From Cephalotus follicularis (Eukaryota; Streptophyta; Magnoliopsida; Oxalidales; Cephalotaceae), in the NCBI GenBank assembly GCA_001972305.1, contig BDDD01001681.1, positions 62,001-126,000 of the forward strand: 64,000 nucleotides of DNA, in the 5' to 3' direction. The position numbers and the translations under genes are program-made. This document shows positions 22,781-34,842 of this stretch, piece by piece. Below the pieces are notes generated by a model. It was not told the origin of the DNA, did not search any database, and saw only the letters and a program-made list of their open reading frames with translations. The number at the start of each line of letters is the position of its first letter. Positions within the stretch are counted from its first letter, which is position 1.

Positions 22781-25368
22781 TGTAACACCCCCGATGGTGG
22801 GAGCCCTTACAGGTCATAATACCAAACTGAAACATAACGGAAATCTAAACAAAAGACTGATACGAAACGGATGTGGTGGTCTGAAAGCATATCTTATAAT
22901 AAACTGATATAAAACAGAGTCTGAAAATTTAACCAATCAAAAATAAAAACGAAACATAATCCGATATCCAAATATTGAAATCATAACCGAAACAAAACCA
23001 AAATCTGAAACTGTTTTTAACGAAACTAATCTGATCCTACTGGAAAACACAAGGACCAACTCCTAGCTGATACTCTGACAATGGGTAACTCTTATCACAC
23101 ATTTCCCCCATGCTCCTGAAAACCTGCCGCATAGAAATAAAAACGCGGCTGAGCAAACCTCAGTACGGATAAGGAATTAAAACAGTAAACGGTAAACAAA
23201 AAAATACTTTGAACTTTAAATTCAGTAAAGTAACATAGTAAATATTCTTGAAAAGTAAAACAGAATATTTAAAAACGAGCAGTTATAAAATCATCATAAC
23301 TCACAAAAAAACAGAATGTCATAATTCAAAACATTATCTGATTCATAATTCCATAACAGAGAATTTCTGACATACATACATATATAGGTGCAAGGGGTTC
23401 GCGAGGCCCACATGCTCTGACGGAAAAGTCGTGTATGGCACTACACAATCAATCCCAATACTGAATACTAAATTCTGTCAATAACTAGAGTATACTCATA
23501 CGCCTCAAAAGGATCCATATCCTACCATCAGGATACATATTTAAAAGAGACGCCGTAGACCGATCACACCGCCACGGTAGGTGTCATGTCCTCCGTGCCA
23601 AAGAACATGCCTATGATACCTCATAGGTAGGGTTTTTCTCTGTATGTTATTATGCTAAAAATATTGTTTTAATCTAAAACAATTTAAATAATTTCTAAAC
23701 AATTTCTGATCTTAACTGAAAACAAAATCTTAACTGTATCTGAAGTTAACATACTCCGAAAGTGGATGCCATGTTAATATTTCTGATAGTGAAAACACTA
23801 ATATCAAAACCAATATCCGATGTAACAATACGGAAATTTATTTTAGTAATATCATTATCAAAATTAGAATATCTAATCAAAACATGAATTTTATTTCTAA
23901 TAAAACCTGAAACATAATCCGTTCAATAAAACGTACGAAATCGTCAATTAATGAAAGTGCAATCGAAGGAATACCAAAGAACGAAGAATCCGTACAAAAA
24001 CATGTTTTAATTCATTTCAGTAAGGCCGAAGGAATAAGCCAAAGAGCAGAAAATCCGTACCTTAGCTGATCGAACAATCTAAACAAATACGAATACCGGA
24101 CAAAAGTATCCTAGAAGTGTCCTAAACTCCACCAGGAATGATATTAAGACCTAAACATATACGTTCAACATCATATAACATAAAAGAAACCAAAACATTC
24201 AAAACTGTCATAAAGCGTCGACCGTTTGTTCCTAGGCGTCGACGATTTAATAGTAAAAAGGGACAAAGCGTCGAGCCAAGAGTCGACAGACTAAGGCATA
24301 AAACGATACAAAGCGGCGACGCTCAGAACGAAAGCGTCGACGGTTTGAGCCAGACACAGAATAACAATTGCAGAAAACAGTTTCAATTCCATGGACAATT
24401 CAGATTTTTCATATACACAAATCATAACTCACAACATGTAGGTTCAGTGACATTTTATATTACTTCAAAAACGCCAGAATAACCTTATGATTTCATACAG
24501 AGAGTAAAATCCATTTTGAAACCTAATTTTCTTCCATATAAATAGTTTATGCAACCATAACAAAATTTCGAATTTCTTTTGTTTAAATCCTAAAACCAGT
24601 GACATATACATATATCTACCTTCGTCAATAGTATGATTTCTTTGTTTTTAAGGATCAACATCACTAGTTATGCATAAAACTCATGAATGAACATATAAAA
24701 ACAACAGCAGAATTTAGTTTCAACAAGCTTCCAAAATCATGCTCTAGATCATGTTATAGTCGGTTTTAACACGAATTAAAAGATGATACAGAAACTACAT
24801 AGTATGAACTACAATTTTTGTTTAGAAATTACCTCCAGAAAACGTCGAAATCAGTGTAGAAAATCGTGTTCAAAGTTGCTGTTTATTTGTAAAAAGTGCA
24901 GAAAAGGTTTATGCTTTTTAAAACGATTTTGTCTGGTTAAATGCGAAATCCGAGTTTTTAATTGTCAAAATCAGTATATTAGGACATTACCATACTAACC
25001 AAAATGCGTCTAACACCTAAGAAAATCGGATAGCCAGAAAAAGGAAAGAATCCAACCTTCCAAAAACACTGTCACCGTCCAAACTGATATGGAAAGCCGA
25101 ACAAAGCGTCGACTGTTTACTTAAAGCGTCGACGGTTAAGCACATAAATACAAAACGCGTCGAAGTCACACGTTTAGGCGTCGACGTGCCACCCAGCAGC
25201 CAAAGCGTCGGCGGTTCTAAAGAGAGCGTCGGGGCTTAGTGCCCAGAAAACAAAAATAACATAATTCAAGCAAAATCAAAAAGGTCCACAAACCATAGCA
25301 TAAGTCAAAAAGGATATGATGCCAAACAATAAACATATAAACATGTCAAATAGAAACGGGATATTACA
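22781..25368 (-). repeat. Tk3 3' LTR (2588 bp)
   Basis: Read on the plus strand it begins TGTAACACCCCCGATGG and ends GGGATATTACA. GTCGAC-core arrays lie at about 24213-24345 and 25105-25240. Copies of an AAGAACGAAGAATCCGTAC-like motif lie at about 23970 and 24030, with a weaker one near 25022. Its open frame at 24783-24998 recurs in the other LTR and has no known domain. Confidence 0.93.
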
Positions 25369-25381
25369 TCCACCCCCCCTT
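25369..25381 (-). other. Tk3 polypurine tract
   Basis: TCCACCCCCCCTT on the plus strand is a purine run on the element strand, directly beside the 3' LTR. Confidence 0.82.
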
Positions 25382-25415
25382 AAAAAGGATTTCGTCCCGA
25401 AATCATAACCATACC

Positions 25416-26096
25416 TTACTCAAACAAGCGAGGATATTCCTCCCGAATATGCTCCTCCAACTCCCAAGTAGCTTCGCTTTCGAGATGATTCTTCCATAAG
25501 ACTTTTACAAAAGGGATAGTCTTACTACGAGTAACCCTCTCCTGTCTGTCCAAAATAGCCTCAGCCTCCTCATCGCAAGACGAGTCATCGCGAACGCGAT
25601 CAAAAGGGTAGTGAACCACGTGCAAGGGATGGTACTGGTAACCCCTCAACATAGACACATGGAACACATTACGCACATGAGATAACTGTGGAGGCAAAGC
25701 TAACCGGTAAGCAACCGCTCCAACCTTTTCCAAAATTTCAAATGGTCCAATAAACCGTGGACTCAACTTTCCCTTCAGCCCAAACCTCCGAACTCCTTTC
25801 CATGGTGAAACTTTCAGAAACACGTGTTCACCAACTTTAAACTCCAAATCCCTCCGATGTTTGTCTGCATAACTCTTCTGTCGGGATTGAGTTGCTTTCA
25901 GTCTTTCTCTAGCTATAGTCACTTTATCAGTAGTGATCTGAACTAGCTCAGGACCTTCAATACCTCTCTCGCCAACCTCATCCCAACATGTCAGAGACCG
26001 ACATTTTCTCCCATACAGTGCCTCAAATGGAGCCATCCGAATGCTAGCATGCCAACTATTATTATATGCGAACTCCACGAAGCTCAAATAATCATC
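25416..26096 (-). pseudogene. pol: Tk3 pol end: integrase C-terminus and chromodomain-like region
   Basis: This is the last 223 codons, separated from upstream pol by one TAG (26097-26099). At that place relatives have Trp in a GTWDD context, so TGG changed to TAG. The segment contains the YNNSWHASI and [13 protein letters not shown] stretches of the integrase end and a GPFEI motif. The C-terminal region (VKVLWKNHLESEATWE) resembles the chromodomain that guides chromovirus integration to heterochromatin. The reading frame ends naturally at 25416. Confidence 0.9.
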
Positions 26097-27503
26097 CTAG
26101 TTTCCTGCCCACTCTAATGCACAAGACCTCAGCATATCCTCTAAAGTTTGGATGGTCCTCTCCGACTGTCCATCTGTCTGTGGGTGAAAAGTTGTACTGT
26201 AATTGAGCCGTCTTCCATAAGCTTTCTGAAATCCCTTCCAAAATCTAGACGTGAAATGAGGATCCCTATCCGAAACAATGGATACAGGAGTCCCATGTAG
26301 TCTCACAATCTCTTGCTGAAAAACTTCCGCCAACCGGTCTACAGAGAAGTTCACTCGGATAGCCAAGAAATGTGCTGATTTAGTCAAACGATCCACCACT
26401 ACCCAGATGGCATCATTCTTCTTAAACGTCCTTGGCAATCCTGTAACAAAGTCCATTGCTATGCTCTCCCATTTCCACACTGGAACCTCCAAGGGCTGTA
26501 ACAAACCACTGGCTCGTTGGTGCTCAATCTTAACCTGCTGACAGATCAAACACCTCCCAACATATTCTGCTACATCCCTCTTCATTCCATTCCACCAGAA
26601 ATTTCGTTTCAAGTCCCTATACATTTTTGTAGAACCTGGATGTATAGAGAATGGAGAACTGTGTGCCTCAGATAAAACGGCATCTCTGATAGCAGTATCT
26701 ACCGGCACACACAACCGACTACCCAACCAGATCACTCCATGTTCATCAATACAGAACTCTGACTGTTTACCATCATCAACATTTTGGACTAAGGCCCATA
26801 GCTCACCATCATCACTCTGAGCCGCCTTAATCCGAGATATAAGGGTAGGCTCTATACTCATATTAGCCATATAACCTCCAGAACCCCGAACAAACAAATT
26901 CAAATCCAAACGCTCCATATCTGTTATCAGCTGCGACTGAGTAAACAAAGCCGCTACACTTCCAGAGCTCTTCCTACTCAAAGCATCATCTACCACATTT
27001 GCTTTACCGGGGTGGTACTGAATATTCAGGTCATAGTCCTTCAAAAGCTCCAACCATCTCCTCAGTCGCATGTTCAATTCCTTTTGCGTGAAGATGTACT
27101 TGAGACTCTTGTGATCAGTGAAGACATCACAAGTTTCCCCACACAAATAGTGCCTCCAGATCTTTAACGCAAAAACCACAGCTGCTAACTCCAGATCATG
27201 TGTAGGGTAATTCACTTCATAAGGCTTCAACGGTCTTGAAGCATAAGCTATCACATGACCATGCTGCATAAGAACACATCTCAAACCCTTCTTGGAAGCA
27301 TCACTGTATATCTGATATCCCCCTGACCCAGACGGTAATCGAAGAATTGGTGTAGACACCAGACCGTTCTTCAATTTCTCAAAACTTCCTTCCCTTTCTT
27401 TGTTCCATACAAACTTGGCTCCTTTTCTTAAAAGTTGTGTCAGTGGCAAAGCTATGGAGGAAAAGCCTTCCACAAACCGCCTATAGTAGCCAGCCAGACC
27501 CAA
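26097..27503 (-). pseudogene. pol: Tk3 pol middle: RNase H and integrase core
   Basis: It is open for 468 codons. RNase H starts near residue 67 ([15 protein letters not shown]). The integrase has a complete HHCC finger (paired His, then CLICQQ) and the three acidic positions in [17 protein letters not shown] and QSERTIQ. It would insert the cDNA copy into the genome. It is joined to RT upstream only if the 27502-27507 homopolymer is corrected by one base, so in the present sequence it is out of frame with RT. Confidence 0.92.
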
Positions 27504-29750
27504 AAAAGCTCCTAACTTCCGTTACTGTAGTAGGCCTCGACCATTTAGTAATAGCCTCAACCTTTGCAGGATCTACACTAATACCATCTGTTGTAACCAC
27601 ATGGCCAAAAAATGTTACTTGCTCCAACCAGAATTCACATTTCGAAAACTTCGCATAAAGCTGATTCTTCCTCAAAATACCCAGCACTATCCAAAGTTGA
27701 GCTTCATGTTCTTCTTCTGACTTGGAATACACAAGAATGTCATCAATGAACACGATCACAAACTTGTCCAAGTATTCATGAAACACCCGATTCATTAAAT
27801 CCATAAAGACTGCCGGTGCATTAGTAAGTCCAAAAGGCATTATCAGAAATTCATAATGTCCGTACCGTGTGCGAAAAGCAGTCTTAGCTACGTCCTCATC
27901 TTTCACCCGTAGCTGATGATAGCCAGATCTCAAATCGATCTTAGAAAAATACCAGGCACCTTGGAGTTGATCAAAAAGGTCATAAATCCTAGGCAAAGGG
28001 TATTTATTTCTAATAGTGATCCTGTTCAGTTCTCTATAGTCTATGCACAACCTCATAGACCCATCCTTCTTCCTGACAAAAAGAACCAGAGCTCCCCACG
28101 GTGAAACACTAGGCCGGATAAAACCCCGATCCAACAATTCTTGCAATTGCTCCTTCAGTTCTTGCAATTCTAACGGTGCCATTCTGTAAGGTGCTTTAGA
28201 TATCGGTGCCGCTCCAGGAATAAGCTCGATGGTAAACTCTACTTCCCGTTGCGGTGGCAAACCCGGTAGCTCCTCCGGAAACACATCTGAAAACTCTCGA
28301 ACGACTAGATAGTCCTCAAGGTGAGGTTCATCCTTAGAGACGTCTTTTACAAAAGCTAGGTAGCCCTCAGCACCCTTAGCTACCATCTTTCTAGCCTTCA
28401 GAGCAGAAATCATCTTAACTTCTTTTCTCGGTTGTGAACCCTGATAAATAAAATCAGGTCTATCCACATCCCCAAACAAAACCCTCCGTGTGTGACAGTC
28501 AATCGTGGCACGATGGCGATCTAACCAATCCATGCCAAGAATCACGTCGAAGTCATACATATCCATCGGAAAAAGATCAGCATCTCGAACACGATCATCA
28601 AAAGAGATAGGACAAGCACGAAAACATTCAGATATCATAACAGATGTACCCATAGGGGTCGAGAGAACCAAAGCTGGATCCAGAGATAGAGATGGCATCC
28701 CAAGATGCCGAACAAAAGATCTCGCTACTACAGAGTGAGTCGATCCAGTATCATACAAAACATAAGTCATACGACCACAAACAGAAACATAACCCGAAAC
28801 AGTACCTGGAGCACCTGCTGCCTGATGAGTGGTCAAAGCAAAGACTCGGCCGCCTACATTGCGATGTCCCACATTTCCGCCATTTCCTTTCTTCTCCTTT
28901 GCTCGAGGGTCTGTGCAATCCATGAAGCGATGGCCCTGCTGTCCGCACACAAAGCATGCCCCCGTAGCTTTATAACAAGTCCCAACCGGATGCCTCTTCC
29001 TGCAAGTCTCACACTGTGCAATCTGAACATTGGAGTTACCTCCACCAGTATTCTTCTTTTGCTGCTTACCATTTCGGCCCTTATTCTGTTTCCCCGAATT
29101 TTGGCCCTGAGAGTCTCCCCTATTTCTCTTCTTTTCTCCTTCTAAACGAGCAGCCTGAAAATCCAACCTTTCCATCTCTATGTTCTTCGCGGCGTTTGCA
29201 ACCTCTGACACATCTGCAAACCTCGAGTTAATCAGCTTACCCCTAAGCTGATAGTGCAACTTCCATTTCAATTTCTCTGCCTGCTCCGCTGCTGGCCCCG
29301 CTGTAGGTCCCGCAAAACCCGCCAATCTGGTAAACCGTGCTAAGAACTCAGTAACAGACTCACCTTCCTTCTGTCTAGTCATCAGAAACTCCCTAGCATA
29401 GGCCTCTTTATCAGCAGTGGGAAAATACTGCTGATAAAAGATCTCACAAAAATCAGACCAAGACAAGGTCTCGACAAAACCTCCACCCTTAGCTGCCTTC
29501 AAGGTCTTCCACCATGTCTGGGCATCACCCTCCAGCTTATATACTGCCAACTTAACCTTCTGATTGTCACCGCATTCCAGCACATCAAAAATCTTCTCCA
29601 AATGAGTAATCCAATGCTCAACCTCCACTGGTGTTGGCGCCGAAGTAAAGGATCGTGGTCTCTGTTTTTGGAACCTTTCCAGCCATACATGAGCTGGAGT
29701 ATCAGGGTGGTCCCCAGCTCCCCTAACTGCATGAGCATCAACTGGTACAT
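27481..29750 (-). pseudogene. gag-pol: Tk3 gag (most), protease and reverse transcriptase
   Basis: It is open from the SoloC junction to the frameshift. The first 10-11 codons of the long open frame to the right are SoloC sequence, not gag. Capsid core: residues about 30-210 ([22 protein letters not shown]). Two zinc knuckles: an unusual CX2CX3HX4C ([13 protein letters not shown], 257-269) and a canonical [14 protein letters not shown] (276-289). Protease has DTGS at 344-347. RT runs about 520-750 with FIDD at 678-681, the metal-binding catalytic box. An extra A in the A-run at 27502-27507 (T on the element strand) shifts the frame at the RT/RNase H junction. Key residues are otherwise present. 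Confidence 0.93.
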
Positions 29751-31900
29751 TGTAACACCCCCGATTCGGAACCGGGATCACTCTCGATTCGGTATCGGTG
29801 TGTCACACAAAACTGAACTAAAACATATCAAGATCTTAATCTTATTCAGCATCAATACGTGGTGGTTCTAAAAGTCTGAAAACATGTATCATCATGAAAC
29901 ATAAACTGAATTTAAAACATAATCTGAAAACTTTATCATAAACCAAAATGTCATAATCCAAAAACCACAATACTGTTTAGATAGCTGGCCTATACACGAC
30001 CATAACACCACTAAAACATAACTGTCAAACCAACTTTAAATTCAAAACGTATTAAAATCATGAAACATCATTGATTTCATAAATGAAGATGTTTATCAAA
30101 ACAGTTTCAGTTTGGATGTCAGATAGCCAAGGAACAGAAAATCCGTACATATCCATTAGGCAATAAAACGGTTTTATTCAATCAAAAACCGATCGATGAG
30201 AACCAAGAAATGAGATCCATACCAAATACAGAATCTGAAGTTATCTCAAATAAAATCAGAAGGATATCAAAGAAAGTAAGACATCCGTATTTCATATACT
30301 AAAACAAAACCGAATTTATCCCAACAATACCGAAGGAAATATCAAGGAACGAAACATCCATACAGAAACATAACCAAATTCATTCAAATAAAATCGAACG
30401 GAGTATCCAAGAACGAAAGAATAATCCGTACATTTCAACAATAGGTTCGATTCAAATAAAACCGAATTCATTTAAACAATACCGACACAGATATCCATAG
30501 CAAGGAGAATCCGTACTTTATTTCCGAAACATATCATAAAACATAACGAAGTCTATAAAACGAGAACATAACATAAAAATGATTTTAGTTCGATAATCAG
30601 ATAGCCAAGGAACGATAGAAATCCGTACCTCAATGCAATCACCAAAACAACCTCAAGCATATGTATCGAGACTTCCTTAGACCACTCATCGGTTGTTGCA
30701 AACATCTAACATAAATAAAATCATTCTCATAAGGACTTGAAATAACATCAGAACTCAACTCATGGGTCATTGTACACTAATCATGACCATATAAGATAAT
30801 AATACTTTTAATACGTCCAATCTCAGAATTCTCATCTAAACATATATTCGGATTCACTAAGCTAAGTCCAATTTGTCCAATTCATCCAATATCGAATCAT
30901 AATACTATTTCGGTTCATAATATTGTAAAATGATTACATAAATACATAATTCAAATGAAAACAGAATGTAACGGAGCAGGGTTCAGAGTTTACCGAAAGC
31001 CGTCGAAACAGCGCACAGAGCCATAATCACATCGCGGAACTGGAGCGGATCACACCTACCCGAAGAACGGAGTCAGAAATTGTCAAAAAAAAATTCTCGC
31101 CAGAGGGTCGCCGGAGACGCCGCGCGTGGGCTCACGCGCCGCCGCTGGCCGGCTCGTGACTGTCACGCGTCGTCGGTCAGTGGCCGTGAGGGTCGGATAT
31201 GGGCCGTTTGAGGCCGCTGATTCCGTATCTGGGGCGCGTTTGGCCTGAAACCGCGCGTTTGGCCGGAACGAGCGCCTTTGACCGTGGGTTGTCGTTGCGC
31301 CGATCTGCTTTTCCGATGTCGTCAGGGGTCGAGGCCGGTCGGGTTCGCTTCATCTCGTAGCCAGGATGCCGAATCTGTGACTGGATTGGCGTGACGATCA
31401 CCGGAGAAGGAGTTACGGCATCAAACAGGTCCGGGAGGGCGAAGTCGTCGCGTACGCCGGTAGGGACGTCGTCCGGTGCAGGGGTTGGTACCGGTGGACT
31501 CAGGACGCTGCGGGGGTTCGAACGGTGCCCTTCGCTGGAGCCAAATCGGTACCGATGCCGGTGACCGAGGGTGAGAGGTGAGAGAGAACGGGAGAGAGAG
31601 AGAGATGGTCAGGAGAGAGAGAGGGAAAGAGAGAGAAACACAAGTTTAACACAAAAATTGGTTTTCTTTTCGCAAAAATGCTCAAAATGGGTTTTAACAC
31701 AAAAAATAAAAAGCCAAAAAAAATATTTTATCAAATCATGGACATAAAATCAAAACCCACTGGCTAAGACTAAAACCCGCTTAGCCAAGCCAAAATCAAA
31801 ACAAACCGAAAAACGGGCAGCCCACACGAAACAAATCGAAAAGCCCAAACAAAACATATCAAAAAGCCCAAAAAATCTATATGGAAAAAGGGATATTACA
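29751..31900 (-). mobile_element. SoloC: 2.15-kb solo LTR inside Tk3 gag
   Basis: On the plus strand it begins TGTAACACCCCCGATTCGG and ends GGATATTACA, flanked by TACAT (29746-29750 and 31901-31905). It has no internal region, so it is a solo LTR, probably in minus orientation like Tk3, whose termini it resembles. It has a GC-rich block (about 31000-31560), purine-rich GA runs near 31590-31640, and seven spaced copies of a motif shared with the Tk3 LTR. It is the deepest insertion of the nest. Confidence 0.92.
30121..30628. repeat. Seven spaced copies of an AAGGAACGAAAATCCGTAC-like motif
   Basis: Copies lie at about 30121-30149, 30201-30232, 30261-30290, 30331-30363, 30395-30431, 30490-30517 and 30599-30628. 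Each ends in ATCCGTAC or a one-base variant. Spacing is 60-105 bp, so this is not a simple tandem array. Tk3 LTRs carry two or three copies of the same motif. Confidence 0.75.
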
Positions 31901-32083
31901 TACATTCTCCTTAGCTACTTGCTCACGACGACCCTGTTCATGATTTTGCTGTTGCTGCATCACTCGGTTCACTTCCTGAGCCACAGCCTGTTGAACCATA
32001 TCGTCAATTGCAGGCTCATTTCGTACTCCATCTTGAGCCACAACTGGTTCGGTCCTCTGAGGGGTGTTCCTCATTCGTGCCAT
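31901..32083 (-). pseudogene. gag: Tk3 gag N-terminus, cut off by SoloC
   Basis: It starts with ATG at 32081-32083 directly after a TAG acceptor-like site. It encodes about 60 residues, Gln-rich (a QQQQ stretch) and acidic/basic mixed, with no named domain. The frame is continuous with the rest of gag on the left once SoloC and one TACAT copy are ignored, so the insertion is the only lesion here. Confidence 0.88.
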
Positions 32084-32236
32084 CTACGCAACAAAATCCA
32101 AGACAAGAGAAAGGCAAAGAAGTCATAAGGTCAAAACGAAAGACATACCAAAATATCATAACGAAGAAGTCCTAACCTAGTGTCTACCCAATCTCACAGG
32201 TCAAACCTAGTCAGGTCTTCTAAGGAAACAAAACCT

Positions 32237-32249
32237 GTCTCTGATACCA
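32237..32249 (-). other. Tk3 primer binding site (initiator tRNA-Met type)
   Basis: GTCTCTGATACCA on the plus strand is TGGTATCAGAGAC on the element strand, five bases from the 5' LTR. Confidence 0.9.
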
Positions 32250-32254
32250 CAATC

Positions 32255-34842
32255 TGTAACACCCCCGATGGTGGGAGCCCTTACAGGTCATAATACCAAA
32301 CAGAAACATAACGGAAATCTAAACAAAAGACTGATACAAAACGGATGTGGTGGTCTGAAAGCATATCTTATAATAAACTGATATAAAACAGAGTCTGAAA
32401 ATTTAACCAATCAAAAATAAAAACGAATCATAATCCGATATCCAAATACTGAAATCATAACCGAAACAAAACCAAAATCTGAAACTATTTTTAACAAAAA
32501 TAATCTGATCCTACTGGAAAACACAAGGACCAACTCCTAGCTGATACTCGGACAATGGGTAACTCTTATCACACATTTCCCCCATGCTCCTGAAAACCTG
32601 CCGCATAGAAACAAAAACAGGGCTGAGCAAACCTCAGTACGGATAAGGAATTAAAACAGTAAACGGTAAACAAAAAAATACTTTGAACTTTAAATTCAGT
32701 AAAGTAACATAGTAAATATTCTTGAAAAGTAAAACAGAATATTTAAAAACGAGCAGTTATAAAATCATCATAACTCATAAAAAAACAGAATGTCATAATT
32801 CAAAACATTATCTGATTCATAATTCCATAACAGAGAATTTTTGACATACATACATATATATGTGCAAGGGGTTCGCGAGGCCCACATGCTCTGACGGAAA
32901 AGTCGTGTATGGCACTACACAATCAATCCCAATACTGAATACTGAATTCTGTCAATAACTAGAGTATACTCATACGCCTCAAAAGGATCCATATCCTACC
33001 CTCAGGATACATATTTAAAAGAGACGTCGTAGACCCATCACACCGCCACGGTAGGTGTCATGTCCTCCGTGCCAAAGAACATGCCTATGATACCTCATAG
33101 GTAGGGTTTTTCTCTGTATGTTATTATGCTAAAAATATTGTTTTAATCTAAAACAATTTAAATAATTTCTAAACAATTTCTGATCTTAACTGAAAACAAA
33201 ATCTTAATTGTATCTGAAGTTAACATACTTCGAAAGTGGAAGCCATGTTAATATTACTGATAGTGAAAACACTCATATCAAAACCAATATCCGATGTAAC
33301 AATACTAAAATTTATTTTAGTAATATCATTATCAAAATGAGAATATCTAATCAAAATATGAATTTTATTTCTAATAAAACCTGAAACATAATCCGTTCAA
33401 TAAAACGTACGAAATCATCAATTAATGAAAGTTTAATCGAAGGAATACCAAAGAACGAAGAATCCGTACAAAACATGTTTTAATTCATTTCAGTAAGACC
33501 GAAGGAATAAGCCAAAGAGCAGAAAATCCGTACCTTAGCTGATCGAACAATCTAAACAAATACGAATACCAGACAAAAGTATCCTAGAAGTGTCCTAAAC
33601 TCCACCAGGAATGATATTAAGACCTAAACATATAAGTTCAACATCATATAACATAAGAGAAACCAAAACATTCAAAACTGTCATAAAGCGTTGACCGTTT
33701 GTTCCTAGGCGTCGACGGTTTAATAGTAAAAAGGGACAAAGCGTCGAGCCAAGAGTCGACAGACTAAGGCATAAAACGATACAAAGCGGCGGCGCTCAGA
33801 ACGAAAGCGTCGACGGTTTGAGCCAGACACAGAATAACAATTGCAGAAAACAGTTTCAATTCCGTGGACAATTCAGATTTTTCATATACACAATGCGTAA
33901 CTAACAACATGTAGGTTCAGTGACATTTTATATTACTTCAAAAACGCCAGAATAACCTTATGATTTCATACAGAGAGTAAAATCCATTTTGAAACCTAAT
34001 TTTCTTCCATATAAATAGTTTATGCAACCATAACAAAATTTAAAATTTCTTTTGTTAAAATCCTAAAACCAGTGACATATACATATATCTACCTTCATCA
34101 ATAGTATGATTTCTTTGTTTTTAAGGATCAACATCACTAGTTATGCATAAAACTCATGAATGAACATATAAAAACAACAGCAAAATTTAGTTTCAACAAG
34201 CTTCCAAAATCATGCTCTAGATCATGTTATAGTCGATTTTAACACGAATTAAAAGATGATACAGAAACTACATAGTATGAACTACAATTTTCATTTAGAA
34301 ATTACCTCCAGAAAATGTCGAAATCAGTGTAGAAAATCGTGTTCAAAGTTGTTGTTTATTTGTAAAAAGTGCAGAAAAGGTTTATGCTTTTTAAAACGAT
34401 TTTGTCTGGTTAAATGCGAAATCCGAGTTTTTAATTGTTAAAATCAGTATATTAGGACATTACCATACTAACCAAAACGCGTCTAACACCTAAGGAAATC
34501 GGATAGCCAGAAAAAGGAAAGAATCCAACCTTCCAAAAACACTGTCACCGTCCAAACTGATATGGAAAGCCGAACAAAGCGTCGACTGTTTACTTAAAGC
34601 GTCGACGGTTAAGCACATAAATACAAAACGCATCGAAGTCACACGTTTAGGCATCGACGTGCCACCCAGCAGCCAAAGCGTCGGCGGTTCTAAAGAGAGC
34701 GTCGGCGCTTTGTGCCCAGAAAAAAAAAATAACATAATTCAAGCAAAATAAAAATGGTCCACAAACCATAGCATAAGTCAAAAAGGATATGATGCCAAAC
34801 AATAAACATATAAACATGTCAACATAGAAACGGGATATTACA
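32255..34842 (-). repeat. Tk3 5' LTR (2588 bp)
   Basis: It has the same length as 22781-25368 with few differences. GTCGAC-core arrays are at about 33686-33830 and 34575-34710. The final copy is followed by CTTTGTGCCC, where the 3' LTR has CTTAGTGCCC. The open frame at 34256-34441 is the LTR counterpart of 24783-24998 and is not called a gene. Confidence 0.93.

Larger units (their letters stand above)
22781..34842 (-). mobile_element. Tk3: nearly intact Ty3/gypsy chromovirus in Tk2 3' LTR, carrying SoloC
   Basis: It is flanked by TGCCA (22776-22780 and 34843-34847). Transcription would run leftward: 5' LTR 32255-34842, PBS 32237-32249, gag-pol 32083 down to 25416, purine tract and 3' LTR 22781-25368. 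Both LTRs are exactly 2588 bp and differ at about 2 of the first 100 sites, so this is the youngest complete element here. Without SoloC the internal part is about 4.73 kb, like Tk1 and Tk2. The chromodomain-like tail puts it in the same Tekay/Del-like group, but the sequence is a separate family. Confidence 0.95.

Noticed and set aside
24783-24998. Cys/Lys-rich 71-aa frame in Tk3 LTR, also at 34256
   Set aside because: Present in both LTRs simply because they are copies. No spacing typical of a zinc finger, and antisense to the element.
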